Shown here piece after piece: positions 1 to 8,466 of a stretch of DNA of 64,000 nucleotides. This DNA comes from Pseudomonas alcaligenes (GTDB lineage Bacteria; Pseudomonadota; Gammaproteobacteria; Pseudomonadales; Pseudomonadaceae), in NCBI RefSeq assembly GCF_041729615.1, contig NZ_CP154874.1, forward strand, positions 315,001 to 379,000, written 5' to 3'. Within the stretch, counting starts at the first letter, position 1; every line of letters starts with the position of its first letter. The notes below the pieces were generated by a model. It saw nothing but the letters and a program-made list of their open reading frames with translations. It ran no database searches and was not told the origin of the DNA. The translations under genes and the position numbers were made by a program.

Positions 1-1028
1 ACATCGAAACCGGCCTCGTCGCCCTCGCCCGGATAACGGTATTCGACACCGGCCAGCTGCAGGCTCTGCCACTCGCCGAGACTCTCGACCGCCGCGATCT
101 CGGCGGTTTCCGGCGCCAGTTCCAGGGTTTCCAGCTTGTCCAGTGAGATACGCGCGGCCAGCAGGCTGGGCAGCGCGGCGACGGAGGCAACCATCGGCGC
201 GCGCAGGAACAGCACGGTCAGGGCGAAGGTCGCGGCGATCTCAGCCGGAGCCCAGCCCAGGCCGCTGGCGCAGAAGAACACCAGGCCGATGCTGCCCAGC
301 ACCATGGCGTTGGCCCAGTTGCCGGCCAGGCCATTGAAGATGTCGGCGCGGGTGACGTTGTCGCGGTAGGCACGGGCGTCGCGGTCGAACTCCTCGTCAT
401 AGAGCAGGCGCGCGCGGTCACGGTTGAGCGCCAGTTCCTTGCGGCCGTCGATGATCGCCTGGTAGTCCTGATACAGATGGTCCTCGGCCTCGCGCAGCAG
501 GCGGATGTGCTGGTTGACCTTGCCGACGAAGAACCAGCCCACCAGCAAAGTCAGGCCCAGCCAGCCAGCGGTGACACCGAACAGCGCTGGCGACAGCCAG
601 GACAGGTAGGTGAAGGCGGCGATGCTGAGGATCAGGCCGTAGGTCAGCTCCGGCAGGTAGACGAAGGCAATGGTGATGTTGCGGATGTCACTGGACAGGC
701 TGGCGAGGATGCGAGCGCCGCCGGTCTGCTCCAGGCGCTCGATATCGGTGTCCAGCACCCGCCGCACCAGGCTGCGGCGCAGACGGTAGACGAAGCGGTG
801 GCCAAGGGTGTGCAGGGCCACCTGCCCTGCCCCGGAACACAACAGCAGCGCCGCCAGCAGGCCGAGGAAGCTCAACAGCGTGGTCGCCAGCGCGCCGTCG
901 ATGCGGATCAGCTTGAGGTTGATGAAGGCGATCACGCCGACGCTGAGCATCGCGCTGCACAGGCTGAGCAGAACGATGCCGGAGAGCGGCAGGCGGTTGT
1001 CGCGGAACAGCAGCTTGAGCAGTTTCAT
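1..1028 (-). CDS. Cyclic-peptide/siderophore-type ABC exporter, 3' end cut by window edge
   Basis: This is the N-terminal ~340 residues of an ABC exporter that combines a membrane domain and an ATPase. The first 270 or so residues hold the transmembrane helices (for example residues ~12-35 and ~45-68). The frame reaches the beginning of the nucleotide-binding domain (VEYRYPGEGDE) and then leaves the window, so the Walker motifs are not visible. The overall pattern resembles the SyrD/PvdE family, which moves peptide siderophore precursors or cyclic lipopeptides across the inner membrane. It starts 22 bp after a PvdS-like sigma factor gene on the same strand, and both probably belong to an iron-regulated transcript. 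The substrate cannot be told from this sequence. Confidence 0.75.
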   Translation of the reverse strand, partial: MKLLKLLFRDNRLPLSGIVLLSLCSAMLSVGVIAFINLKLIRIDGALATTLLSFLGLLAALLLCSGAGQVALHTLGHRFVYRLRRSLVRRVLDTDIERLEQTGGARILASLSSDIRNITIAFVYLPELTYGLILSIAAFTYLSWLSPALFGVTAGWLGLTLLVGWFFVGKVNQHIRLLREAEDHLYQDYQAIIDGRKELALNRDRARLLYDEEFDRDARAYRDNVTRADIFNGLAGNWANAMVLGSIGLVFFCASGLGWAPAEIAATFALTVLFLRAPMVASVAALPSLLAARISLDKLETLELAPETAEIAAVESLGEWQSLQLAGVEYRYPGEGDEAGFD

Positions 1029-1050
1029 GGCGGGTCCAGAACGGCGGAAA

Positions 1051-1617
1051 TCAGGCTGCCTCGGGTTCGAGGCGGCTGCGGCAGTGACTCAGGGCGTCAC
1101 GCAGGAGGAAATGCACCAGGGTTGGCGAGGCGCTGAGATGGCTGGCTACCTCGCGCTGGCTGTAGCCTTCCAGCTGGCTCATGGTGAATACGGTACGGGT
1201 ACGCTCGGGCAACTCGCCCAGCGCGTGCTGCAGACGCTGCCATTCCAGCTGGCCGATGGCGCGCTGCTCGGGGCCGGACTGCGGTGCGGGCAGCTCGTCG
1301 AGCAGCTCCTCGTCGGCACTGTAGCGGCCCTCCAGGTTCTGCCGGCGCAGGCGGTCGATGGCCAGGTTGCGCACCATGCGGAACAGGTAGCGCAGCGGGT
1401 CTTCGATGGCATGGCGCTCGCCGCTCTCCCACAGCTTGAGGAAGGCGTCGTGGACCACGTCTTCGGCACGTGCGCGACAGCCGAGTACGCCTTGGGCGGC
1501 GTCTGTCAGGGTGCGTCGATGCTCGGCATACAGGCTCTCCAGAGCCCGCTGATGGATTTTCGCGGCCAGCCGCAAGGCGGCTGTACCCTGTTCTCCCAAG
1601 CTGCGATACGACCCCAT
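1051..1617 (-). CDS. ECF sigma factor, iron-starvation (PvdS/FpvI-like) type
   Basis: A 188-residue extracytoplasmic-function sigma factor. Region 2 is visible as CRARAEDVVHDAFLKLWE and RYLFRMVRNLAIDRLRRQN. Region 4 ends in SPTLVHFLLRDALSHCRS, very close to the equivalent part of PvdS, the pyoverdine sigma factor. Such factors direct RNA polymerase to siderophore synthesis, export or receptor genes when iron is short. The start is supported by GAGGA upstream at good spacing. A Fur-box match lies 33 bp upstream, and an ABC exporter gene follows directly. I cannot tell whether it is the PvdS orthologue or a receptor-linked FpvI-type factor, because no receptor or anti-sigma gene is in view. Confidence 0.85.
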   Translation of the reverse strand: MGSYRSLGEQGTAALRLAAKIHQRALESLYAEHRRTLTDAAQGVLGCRARAEDVVHDAFLKLWESGERHAIEDPLRYLFRMVRNLAIDRLRRQNLEGRYSADEELLDELPAPQSGPEQRAIGQLEWQRLQHALGELPERTRTVFTMSQLEGYSQREVASHLSASPTLVHFLLRDALSHCRSRLEPEAA

Positions 1618-1649
1618 CGGCCTGTCCTCGGCTGCAACGTGATGCGCAT

Positions 1650-1668
1650 CTTAATGATAATATTTATC
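1650..1668 (-). promoter_or_regulatory. Fur box upstream of the iron-starvation sigma factor
   Basis: The sequence cTTAATGATAATATTTATC matches 15 of 19 positions of the classical Fur consensus GATAATGATAATCATTATC. It lies 33 bp before the sigma-factor start codon, where a promoter is expected, so repression by Fur-Fe(II) is likely. Binding itself is inferred. Confidence 0.75.
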
Positions 1669-1697
1669 AATACAAGCCTATACTCACATTCTCCGCG

Positions 1698-1726
1698 CAA
1701 AAGAAAACGCCGCACTGAGGCGGCGT
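1698..1726 (-). terminator. Rho-independent terminator of mexS
   Basis: ACGCCGC and GCGGCGT pair around a 6-base loop (1707-1726). On the minus strand the stem is followed by TTTCTTTTG. It lies about 25 bp beyond the mexS stop codon. Confidence 0.75.
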
Positions 1727-1749
1727 CTTGCAGAATCAGGCACCTGGCG

Positions 1750-2772
1750 TCAGGTGTCGAGCGTCATCACCACCCGCCCACCGGCTGGACAGGTTTCCAT
1801 GAAACGGTTGGCTTCGACGAAGTCCTCGAAGGCAAACGACTTGGCGATACTCGGCTTGAGCAGGCGGTCGGCGGTCATCTGGTTGATCCGCTGCAGGGCA
1901 CGCTGCACCGCCGCTTCGTCGCGTTCCAGACCCAGTTCGGGCTGGCCGGTGAAATCCAATACGCAATGGCGGAAGAACTGCAGGTGCTTCTTGAACGCCG
2001 CGCAGGCCGGGAACGCCGCGTCGTTGCCGCCGTTGACGCCGTAGAGGATCAGCTTGCCGCGGGTCGCCGCGACATCGCCGAGCAGCTTCATCTGCGGCCC
2101 GGCGCACTGGTCCAGCACCACCTCCACGCCTTTGCCATCGGTGAAGCGCTCCACCTCCAGCACCAGGTCCTGCTCCTCGGTATCGATCACCTTGTCGGCA
2201 CCCAGTTCGCGTAGATAGGCCCGGGTATCGCCCTCGCTGGTGGCGGCGATCACCACGGCGCCGAGCGCCTTGGCCATCTGTACCGCCTGCGGTGCCAGGC
2301 AGTGGGCCGCCTCGGTGATCAGCACGCGCTGTCCCGGCTGCACATCGGCCAGCTCGACCAGGGCAAAGTACGCCAGCATGTAGGGTGAGTAGTGCACGGC
2401 GGCTTCGGCCGGGCTGAGCACATCCGGATAACGGGCCAGGGCTCGGCGCGGCATCAGCACCAGGTCGCCCCAGGCCGGATACTGGTTGGGGCTGAAGGAC
2501 GGGAAGCTGGCGACCGCCATGCCGGGGGCGAGATCCTCGACGCCGGCACCGACGGCCTCGACCACCCCGGACAGCTCGAAGCCCACGCCAGCGGGCAGCT
2601 GTGCGGCCTGGTCGGGCGCCAGGTTCTGCCGCCACAGCACGTCGCGCCAGCCCACGCCGAGCGCCTGGGTGCGCACCAGCACCTCGTCGTGCCCCGGTTT
2701 CGGGGTCGGCACATCCTCCAGACGCAGCACGCTGGCATCGCCGAACTGGTGGAAACGGATCATGCGGGACAT
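1750..2772 (-). CDS. mexS: MexS, MDR-family quinone oxidoreductase
   Basis: A 340-residue zinc-independent medium-chain dehydrogenase/reductase. It has an N-terminal GroES-like domain (MIRFHQFGDASVLRLEDVP) and a Rossmann NAD(P)H domain from about residue 125, with PGQRVLITEAAHCLAPQAVQ in place of the usual glycine-rich loop. It is divergent from mexT next to mexEF-oprN, as in P. aeruginosa (PA2491). There MexS is thought to detoxify electrophilic metabolites, and its loss activates MexT and raises MexEF-OprN. The ATG at 2772 was chosen over one at 2790 because GAGGTG precedes it at good spacing. The enzyme's natural substrate is not established. Confidence 0.9.
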   Translation of the reverse strand: MSRMIRFHQFGDASVLRLEDVPTPKPGHDEVLVRTQALGVGWRDVLWRQNLAPDQAAQLPAGVGFELSGVVEAVGAGVEDLAPGMAVASFPSFSPNQYPAWGDLVLMPRRALARYPDVLSPAEAAVHYSPYMLAYFALVELADVQPGQRVLITEAAHCLAPQAVQMAKALGAVVIAATSEGDTRAYLRELGADKVIDTEEQDLVLEVERFTDGKGVEVVLDQCAGPQMKLLGDVAATRGKLILYGVNGGNDAAFPACAAFKKHLQFFRHCVLDFTGQPELGLERDEAAVQRALQRINQMTADRLLKPSIAKSFAFEDFVEANRFMETCPAGGRVVMTLDT

Positions 2773-2841
2773 CACACACCTCGCCTTCATATCTCTATGG
2801 CCACGGACTCTATACGGGCTTTTCCGGCAAGACTACCCGCC

Positions 2842-2859
2842 ACTATCGATAGTCACCAT
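2842..2859. promoter_or_regulatory. Candidate MexT-binding site in the mexS-mexT intergenic region
   Basis: ACTATCGATAGT is a perfect 12-base palindrome (2842-2853). It overlaps TCGAT-N4-ACCAT (2846-2859), which agrees with the right part of the published MexT motif (GTCGAT-N4-ACYAT) apart from the first base. The left ATCA element is not seen at the expected distance. The site sits between the divergent starts of mexS and mexT. Confidence 0.5.
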
Positions 2860-2957
2860 AAATAGCGATGATCCGCCAGCGCTTCCGGTTCAGCGCCGGG
2901 CTTGACGCCGGCGCGCCGCACCCGCACCTTTCACGGATTCCCGGATGGAAGCTGAAC

Positions 2958-3875
2958 ATGAACCGCAACGACCTGCGCCGTGTCGACCTGAACCTGCTGA
3001 TCGTGTTCGAGACGCTGATGCACGAGCGCAGCGTGACCCGCGCGGCGGAGAAGCTGTTCCTCGGCCAGCCGGCGATCAGCGCCGCCCTCGCCCGCCTGCG
3101 CAGCCTGTTCGATGATCCGCTGTTCGTGCGTACCGGGCGCAGCATGGAACCCACCGCGCGGGCCAACGAAATTTTCGCCCTGCTCTCCCCGGCGCTGGAC
3201 TCCATCTCCACCGCCGTCAGCCGCGCCACCGATTTCGACCCGGCCACCAGCAGCCAGGTATTTCGTATCGGCCTGTCCGATGACGTCGAGTTCGCCCTGT
3301 TGCCGCCGCTGCTACGCCGCCTGCGCGCCGAGGCGCCCGGCGTGGTGCTGGTGGTGCGCCGCGCCAACTACCTGTTGATGCCTGGGCTGCTGGCCTCCGG
3401 GGAGATCTCGGTGGGCGTCGGCTACACCGAGGAGCTGCCGGCCAACGCCAAGCGCAAGGTACTGCGCCGCAGCAAACCCAAGCTGCTGCGTGCCGACAGC
3501 GTGCCCGGGGCGATCAGCCTGGATGACTTCTGTGCCCGCCCGCATGCCCTGGTGTCCTTCGCCGGCGACCTCACCGGCTTCATCGACGAGGAACTGGAGA
3601 AGCTTGAGCGCAAGCGCCGGGTGGTCCTGGCGGTACCCCAGTTCAACGGTCTCGGCACCCTGCTGGCCGGCACCGACATAGTCGCCACCGTACCGGACTA
3701 CACCGCCGCTGCCCTCACCGCCGCCGGCGGCTTGCGTGCCGAGGATCTGCCGCTGCCCTCACGCACCTTCGAGCTGCACATGGCCTGGCGTGGCGCCCAG
3801 GACAACGACCCGGCCGAGCGCTGGCTGCGCTCGCGTATCCAGATGTTCTGCGGCGATCCGGACAGCCTCAACTGA
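2958..3875 (+). CDS. mexT: MexT, LysR-type activator of mexEF-oprN
   Basis: A 305-residue LysR regulator. The N-terminal winged helix-turn-helix (VDLNLLIVFETLMHERSVTR, then AAEKLFLGQPAISAALARL) precedes an effector-binding domain. The protein is nearly identical in pattern to P. aeruginosa MexT, including RRANYLLMPGLLASGEIS and AWRGAQDNDPAERWLRSRI. It activates mexEF-oprN and mexS in response to redox or electrophile stress. The ATG at 2958 (MNRNDLRRVDLNLL) matches the family start; an upstream in-frame ATG at 2868 would add an unsupported 30-residue extension. The frame is intact, with one copy of the CGGCCAGC segment near 3061-3069 that is duplicated in some mexT-inactive laboratory strains. 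Confidence 0.93.
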   Translation: MNRNDLRRVDLNLLIVFETLMHERSVTRAAEKLFLGQPAISAALARLRSLFDDPLFVRTGRSMEPTARANEIFALLSPALDSISTAVSRATDFDPATSSQVFRIGLSDDVEFALLPPLLRRLRAEAPGVVLVVRRANYLLMPGLLASGEISVGVGYTEELPANAKRKVLRRSKPKLLRADSVPGAISLDDFCARPHALVSFAGDLTGFIDEELEKLERKRRVVLAVPQFNGLGTLLAGTDIVATVPDYTAAALTAAGGLRAEDLPLPSRTFELHMAWRGAQDNDPAERWLRSRIQMFCGDPDSLN

Positions 3876-3932
3876 CCCAGGTGGCGCTCTGGCACGGGCG
3901 CTGCCTCAACTATCAACGCGAACGAATGAATC

Positions 3933-3947
3933 ATCATTCCGCGTGAT
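3933..3947 (+). promoter_or_regulatory. Candidate LysR/MexT operator upstream of mexE
   Basis: ATCATTCCGCGTGAT has the LysR shape (ATCA-N7-TGAT, inside T-N11-A) and lies 87 bp before the mexE start. It keeps the ATCA half of the MexT motif, but the GTCGAT and ACYAT parts fit poorly. Binding is inferred from position and symmetry. Confidence 0.4.
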
Positions 3948-4033
3948 AGTCATCTTCGGATGGTTCGATTCGTGCCTTCAAACTCCGCCGCGCAGACTCC
4001 GCCCATCCACAAATCCGACTGGCGGAGTCAAAC

Positions 4034-5275
4034 ATGGAACAGTCATTCAATCTCTCCTGGCGCCTGCCCCTGGCCGTTGCCGCGGCCCTGCTGCTGAGTG
4101 CCTGCGGCAAGGGCGAGGAAGTGAGCCAGCAGATGCCGGCCGCCAAGGTCAGCGTCGCCGAAGTGATCGAGCAGCCGATCAACGAATGGGACGAGTTCAC
4201 CGGCCGCCTGGAGGCGCCCGAGTCGGTCGAGGTGCGGCCACGCGTCTCCGGCTATATCGACAAGGTGGCCTTCGACGAAGGCAGCCTGGTGAAGAAAGGC
4301 GACCTGCTGTTCCAGATCGACCCGCGCCCGTTCCAGGCCGAGGTCAAGCGCCTGCAGGCCCAGCTGCAGCAGGCCCGCGCCAGCCAGACCCGTGCCGCCA
4401 ACGAGGCCCGTCGTGGTGAGCGCCTGCGCCAGAGCAACGCCATCTCCGCCGAACTGGCCGATGCCCGCGCCAGCGCCGCCACCGAGGCCCAGGCCGCGGT
4501 CGCCGCGACCCAGGCCGAGCTGGACAACGCGCTGCTCAACCTCAGCTTCACCCGCATCACCTCGCCGATCGACGGCCGCGTTAGCCGCGCCGAGATTACC
4601 GAGGGCAACCTGGTCGGCGCCGGCCAGTCGCTGCTGACCACCGTGGTTTCCACCGACAAGGTCTACGCCTACTTCGACGCCGACGAGCGCGTGTTCCTCA
4701 AGTACGTCGAACTGGCCCGCCAGGCCGGCAGCGATGCCCGCGGCGCCAGCCCGGTGTATCTCGGCCTGTCCAGCGAAAGCGGCCACCCGCATGAGGGCCA
4801 GCTGGACTTCCTCGACAACCAGGTCAACCCGCGCACCGGCACCATCCGTGGCCGCGCCGTGTTCGACAACCGTGACGGTCGCTTCACCCCCGGCCTCTAT
4901 GCCCGCCTCAAGCTGGTCGGCAGCGGCACCTACCCGGCCGCGCTGATCAAGGACGAGGCGGTCGGCACCGACCTGGGCAAGAAGTTCGTCCTGGTCCTCG
5001 ACAAGGACAACGCCGTGCAGTACCGCGCTATCGAGCTCGGCCCTAAGCTGGAAGGCCTGCGCATAGTGCGCCAGGGTCTTGCCAAGGGCGAGAAGATCGT
5101 GGTCAACGGCCTGCAGCGCGCCATGCCCGGCGCCATCGTCGACCCGCAATCCGTGCCGATGGCCGACGAGGCCACCCTCGCCCAGTTGGCGCGCCTGCGC
5201 CAGGCCGTGGATGGCCGCGACGCCCCGCGCGTAGCCGAGCAGCAAGCCAAGTCCAGCAACGCGCCGCGCGGCTGA
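4034..5275 (+). CDS. mexE: MexE, periplasmic adaptor of RND efflux pump
   Basis: A 413-residue membrane-fusion lipoprotein. The lipobox LLLSAC near residues 20-25 predicts a lipid-anchored N terminus in the periplasm. The split lipoyl halves (RVSGYIDKVAFDEGSLVKKG and NLSFTRITSPIDGRVSRAEI) flank an alpha-helical hairpin rich in Ala/Gln, followed by beta-barrel and membrane-proximal domains. It bridges MexF to OprN for export of chloramphenicol, fluoroquinolones, trimethoprim and quorum-signal precursors (known for the P. aeruginosa pump). It is the first gene of mexEF-oprN; mexF begins 11 bp after its stop. Confidence 0.93.
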   Translation: MEQSFNLSWRLPLAVAAALLLSACGKGEEVSQQMPAAKVSVAEVIEQPINEWDEFTGRLEAPESVEVRPRVSGYIDKVAFDEGSLVKKGDLLFQIDPRPFQAEVKRLQAQLQQARASQTRAANEARRGERLRQSNAISAELADARASAATEAQAAVAATQAELDNALLNLSFTRITSPIDGRVSRAEITEGNLVGAGQSLLTTVVSTDKVYAYFDADERVFLKYVELARQAGSDARGASPVYLGLSSESGHPHEGQLDFLDNQVNPRTGTIRGRAVFDNRDGRFTPGLYARLKLVGSGTYPAALIKDEAVGTDLGKKFVLVLDKDNAVQYRAIELGPKLEGLRIVRQGLAKGEKIVVNGLQRAMPGAIVDPQSVPMADEATLAQLARLRQAVDGRDAPRVAEQQAKSSNAPRG

Positions 5276-5286
5276 GGTAGAACCCT

Positions 5287-8200
5287 ATGAACTTCTCCCA
5301 GTTCTTCATCAAGCGGCCGATCTTCGCCGCCGTGCTGTCCCTGCTGGTGCTGATCGCCGGTGCGATCTCGCTGTTCCAGCTGCCGATCAGCGAATACCCG
5401 GAAGTGGTGCCGCCCACCGTGGTGGTGCGCGCCAACTTCCCCGGCGCCAACCCCAAGGTGATCGGCGAGACCGTCGCCTCGCCGCTGGAGCAGGCCATCA
5501 CCGGCGTGGAGGGCATGCTCTACATGTCGTCGCAGTCCACCGCCGACGGCAAGCTGACCCTGACCATCACCTTCGCCCTCGGCACCGACCTGGACAACGC
5601 CCAGGTGCAGGTGCAGAACCGCGTGACCCGCACCATGCCGACCCTGCCCACCGAGGTGCAGCGCCTCGGCGTGACAGTGGACAAGGCCTCCCCGGACCTG
5701 ACCATGGTGGTGCACCTGACCTCGCCGGATCAGCGCTACGACATGCTCTACCTGTCCAACTACGCCGCGCTCAACGTCAAGGACGAGCTGGCGCGCCTGG
5801 ACGGTGTTGGCGACGTGCAGCTGTTCGGCATGGGCAACTACTCGCTGCGCGTGTGGCTCGACCCGAACAAGGTGGCCTCGCGCAACCTCACCGCCTCGGA
5901 TGTGGTCGCCGCGATCCGCGAGCAGAACCGCCAGGTCGCCGCCGGTGCCCTCGGCGCGCCGCCCTCGGACGCCGGCAACAGCTTCCAGCTGTCGATCAAC
6001 ACCCAGGGCCGTCTGGTCAGCGAGGAAGAGTTCGAGAACATCATCATCCGCGCCGGCGACGACGGCGAGATCACCCGCCTCAAGGACATCGCGCGCATCG
6101 AACTGGGTTCCAGCCAGTACGCGCTGCGCTCGCTGCTGAACAACCAGCCGGCCGTGGCCATCCCGGTGTTCCAGCGCCCCGGCTCGAATGCCATCGAGAT
6201 CTCCGACTCGGTGCGCGCGCGCATGGCCGAGCTGAAGCAGAGCTTCCCGCAGGGCGTGGACTACGAGATCGTCTACGACCCGACCATCTTCGTCCGCGGC
6301 TCCATCGAGGCGGTGGTGCACACCCTGCTCGAAGCCATCGTGCTGGTGGTGCTGGTGGTGGTGCTGTTCCTGCAGACCTGGCGCGCCTCGATCATCCCGC
6401 TGGCCGCCGTGCCGGTGTCGCTGATCGGTACCTTCGCGGTGATGCACCTGTTCGGCTTCTCGCTCAACGCCCTGTCGCTGTTCGGCCTGGTGCTAGCCAT
6501 CGGCATCGTGGTGGACGACGCCATCGTGGTGGTGGAGAACGTCGAGCGTAATATCGGCCTCGGCAAGTCGCCGGTGGAAGCTACCCGCCAGGCCATGAAG
6601 GAAGTGACCGGCCCGATCGTCGCCACAGCGCTCGTTCTTTGCGCCGTTTTCGTGCCGACCGCCTTCATCTCCGGCCTTACCGGGCAGTTCTACCAGCAGT
6701 TCGCGCTGACCATCGCCATCTCCACGGTGATCTCGGCGTTCAACTCGCTGACCCTGTCGCCGGCCCTGGCCGCCGTGCTGCTGAAGGATCACCACGCGCC
6801 GAAGGACCGCTTCTCCCGCGTGCTCGACAAGTTGTTCGGTGGCTGGCTGTTCAACCCGTTCAACCGCTTCTTCGACCGCGCCAGCCATGGCTACGTCGGC
6901 ACCGTGAAGCGCGTGCTGCGCGGCAGTTCGATCGCCCTGCTGGTCTACGGCGGCCTGCTGGTGCTCGGCTACCTGGGCTTCTCCAGCACCCCGACCGGTT
7001 TCGTGCCGCAGCAGGACAAGCAGTACCTGGTGGCCTTCGCCCAGCTGCCGGACGCCGCCACCCTCGACCGTACCGAGGCGGTGATCAAGCGCATGTCGGA
7101 GATCGCCGGCAAGCACCCGGGCGTGGAGAACACCGTGGCCTTCCCGGGCCTGTCGATCAACGGCTTCACCAACAGCCCGAACAGCGGCATCGTCTTCACC
7201 CCGCTCAGGCCGTTCGACGAGCGCAGTGATCCGTCGCTGTCGGCCAACGCCATCGCCGCCGAGCTGAACGCCCAGTTCGCCGAGATCCAGGACGCCTACA
7301 TCGCCATCTTCCCGCCGCCGCCCGTGCAGGGCCTCGGCACCATCGGTGGCTTCCGCCTGCAGATCCAGGATCGCGGCAGTCTGGGCTACGAGGAGCTGTA
7401 CGCGCAGACCCAGAACATCCTCAACAAGGCGCGCCAGTTGCCGGAGTTGAACCCCATGTCGGTGTTCACCAGCTACCAGGTCAACGTGCCGCAGATCGAC
7501 GCCAATATCGACCGCGAGAAGGCCAAGACCCACGGCGTGGCCATCAGCGACATCTTCGACACCATGCAGGTGTACCTGGGCTCACTGTACGCCAACGACT
7601 TCAACCGCTTCGGCCGCACCTACCAGGTCAACGTCCAGGCCGACCAGCAGTTCCGCCTGGAGCCGGAGCAGATCGGCCAGCTCAAGGTGCGCAACAACCG
7701 CGGCGAGATGATCCCGCTGTCCACCTTCGTCAAGGTCGACAGTGCCTCGGGCCCGGACCGGGTGATGCACTACAACGGCTTCCTCACCGCCGAGATCAAT
7801 GGCGCGGCGGCGCCGGGCTACAGCTCCGGCCAGGCCGAGGCGGCGATTGCCAAGCTGCTGGACGAAGAGCTGCCCAACGGCATGACCTACGAGTGGACCG
7901 AGCTGACCTACCAGCAGATCCTCGCCGGCAACACTGCGATCTTCATCTTCCCGCTCTGCGTGCTGCTGGCCTTCCTGGTACTGGCCGCCCAGTATGAGAG
8001 CTGGAGCCTGCCGCTGGCGGTGATCCTGATCGTGCCGACTGTGCTGTTCTCCGCCATCGTCGGGGTGATCCTGGTCGGCGGCGACAACAACGTGTTCACC
8101 CAGATCGGCCTGATCGTATTGGTGGGCCTGGCGTGCAAGAACGCCATCCTCATCGTCGAGTTCGCCAAGGAGAAGCAGGAAGAAGGCCTGGATCGCATCA

Positions 8201-8466
8201 GCGCGGTGCTGGAGGCCTGCCGCCTGCGTCTGCGCCCGATCCTGATGACCTCCATCGCCTTCATCATGGGCGTTGTGCCCCTGGTGCTCTCCAGCGGTGC
8301 CGGCGCCGAGATGCGCCATGCCATGGGCGTGGCGGTGTTCAGCGGGATGATCGGCGTGACCTTCTTCGGCCTGCTGCTGACCCCGGTGTTCTACGTACTG
8401 ATCCGCGCCTTCGTGGAGAAACGCGAAGCGAAGAAAGCCGCTCGCCTGCAGGAGGTGCATGCATGA
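5287..8466 (+). CDS. mexF: MexF, RND inner-membrane drug/proton antiporter
   Basis: A full-length (1059-residue) HAE1-family RND transporter. It shows the amphipathic start FFIKRPIFAAVLSLLVLIAG, two large periplasmic loops, and twelve predicted membrane helices. TM4 holds the proton-relay pair DD near residues 410-411 ([17 protein letters not shown]). The TM10-11 region contains GLACKNAILIVEFAKEKQ. It works as a trimer with MexE and OprN. The coding frame is uninterrupted. The stop overlaps the oprN start by four bases (ATGA), indicating translational coupling. Confidence 0.95.
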   Translation: MNFSQFFIKRPIFAAVLSLLVLIAGAISLFQLPISEYPEVVPPTVVVRANFPGANPKVIGETVASPLEQAITGVEGMLYMSSQSTADGKLTLTITFALGTDLDNAQVQVQNRVTRTMPTLPTEVQRLGVTVDKASPDLTMVVHLTSPDQRYDMLYLSNYAALNVKDELARLDGVGDVQLFGMGNYSLRVWLDPNKVASRNLTASDVVAAIREQNRQVAAGALGAPPSDAGNSFQLSINTQGRLVSEEEFENIIIRAGDDGEITRLKDIARIELGSSQYALRSLLNNQPAVAIPVFQRPGSNAIEISDSVRARMAELKQSFPQGVDYEIVYDPTIFVRGSIEAVVHTLLEAIVLVVLVVVLFLQTWRASIIPLAAVPVSLIGTFAVMHLFGFSLNALSLFGLVLAIGIVVDDAIVVVENVERNIGLGKSPVEATRQAMKEVTGPIVATALVLCAVFVPTAFISGLTGQFYQQFALTIAISTVISAFNSLTLSPALAAVLLKDHHAPKDRFSRVLDKLFGGWLFNPFNRFFDRASHGYVGTVKRVLRGSSIALLVYGGLLVLGYLGFSSTPTGFVPQQDKQYLVAFAQLPDAATLDRTEAVIKRMSEIAGKHPGVENTVAFPGLSINGFTNSPNSGIVFTPLRPFDERSDPSLSANAIAAELNAQFAEIQDAYIAIFPPPPVQGLGTIGGFRLQIQDRGSLGYEELYAQTQNILNKARQLPELNPMSVFTSYQVNVPQIDANIDREKAKTHGVAISDIFDTMQVYLGSLYANDFNRFGRTYQVNVQADQQFRLEPEQIGQLKVRNNRGEMIPLSTFVKVDSASGPDRVMHYNGFLTAEINGAAAPGYSSGQAEAAIAKLLDEELPNGMTYEWTELTYQQILAGNTAIFIFPLCVLLAFLVLAAQYESWSLPLAVILIVPTVLFSAIVGVILVGGDNNVFTQIGLIVLVGLACKNAILIVEFAKEKQEEGLDRISAVLEACRLRLRPILMTSIAFIMGVVPLVLSSGAGAEMRHAMGVAVFSGMIGVTFFGLLLTPVFYVLIRAFVEKREAKKAARLQEVHA

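Noticed and set aside
2868..2957. Upstream start for mexT
   Set aside because: The extra 30 residues (Arg/Pro/Gly-rich) are absent from known MexT proteins, and the 2958 ATG matches the family start.
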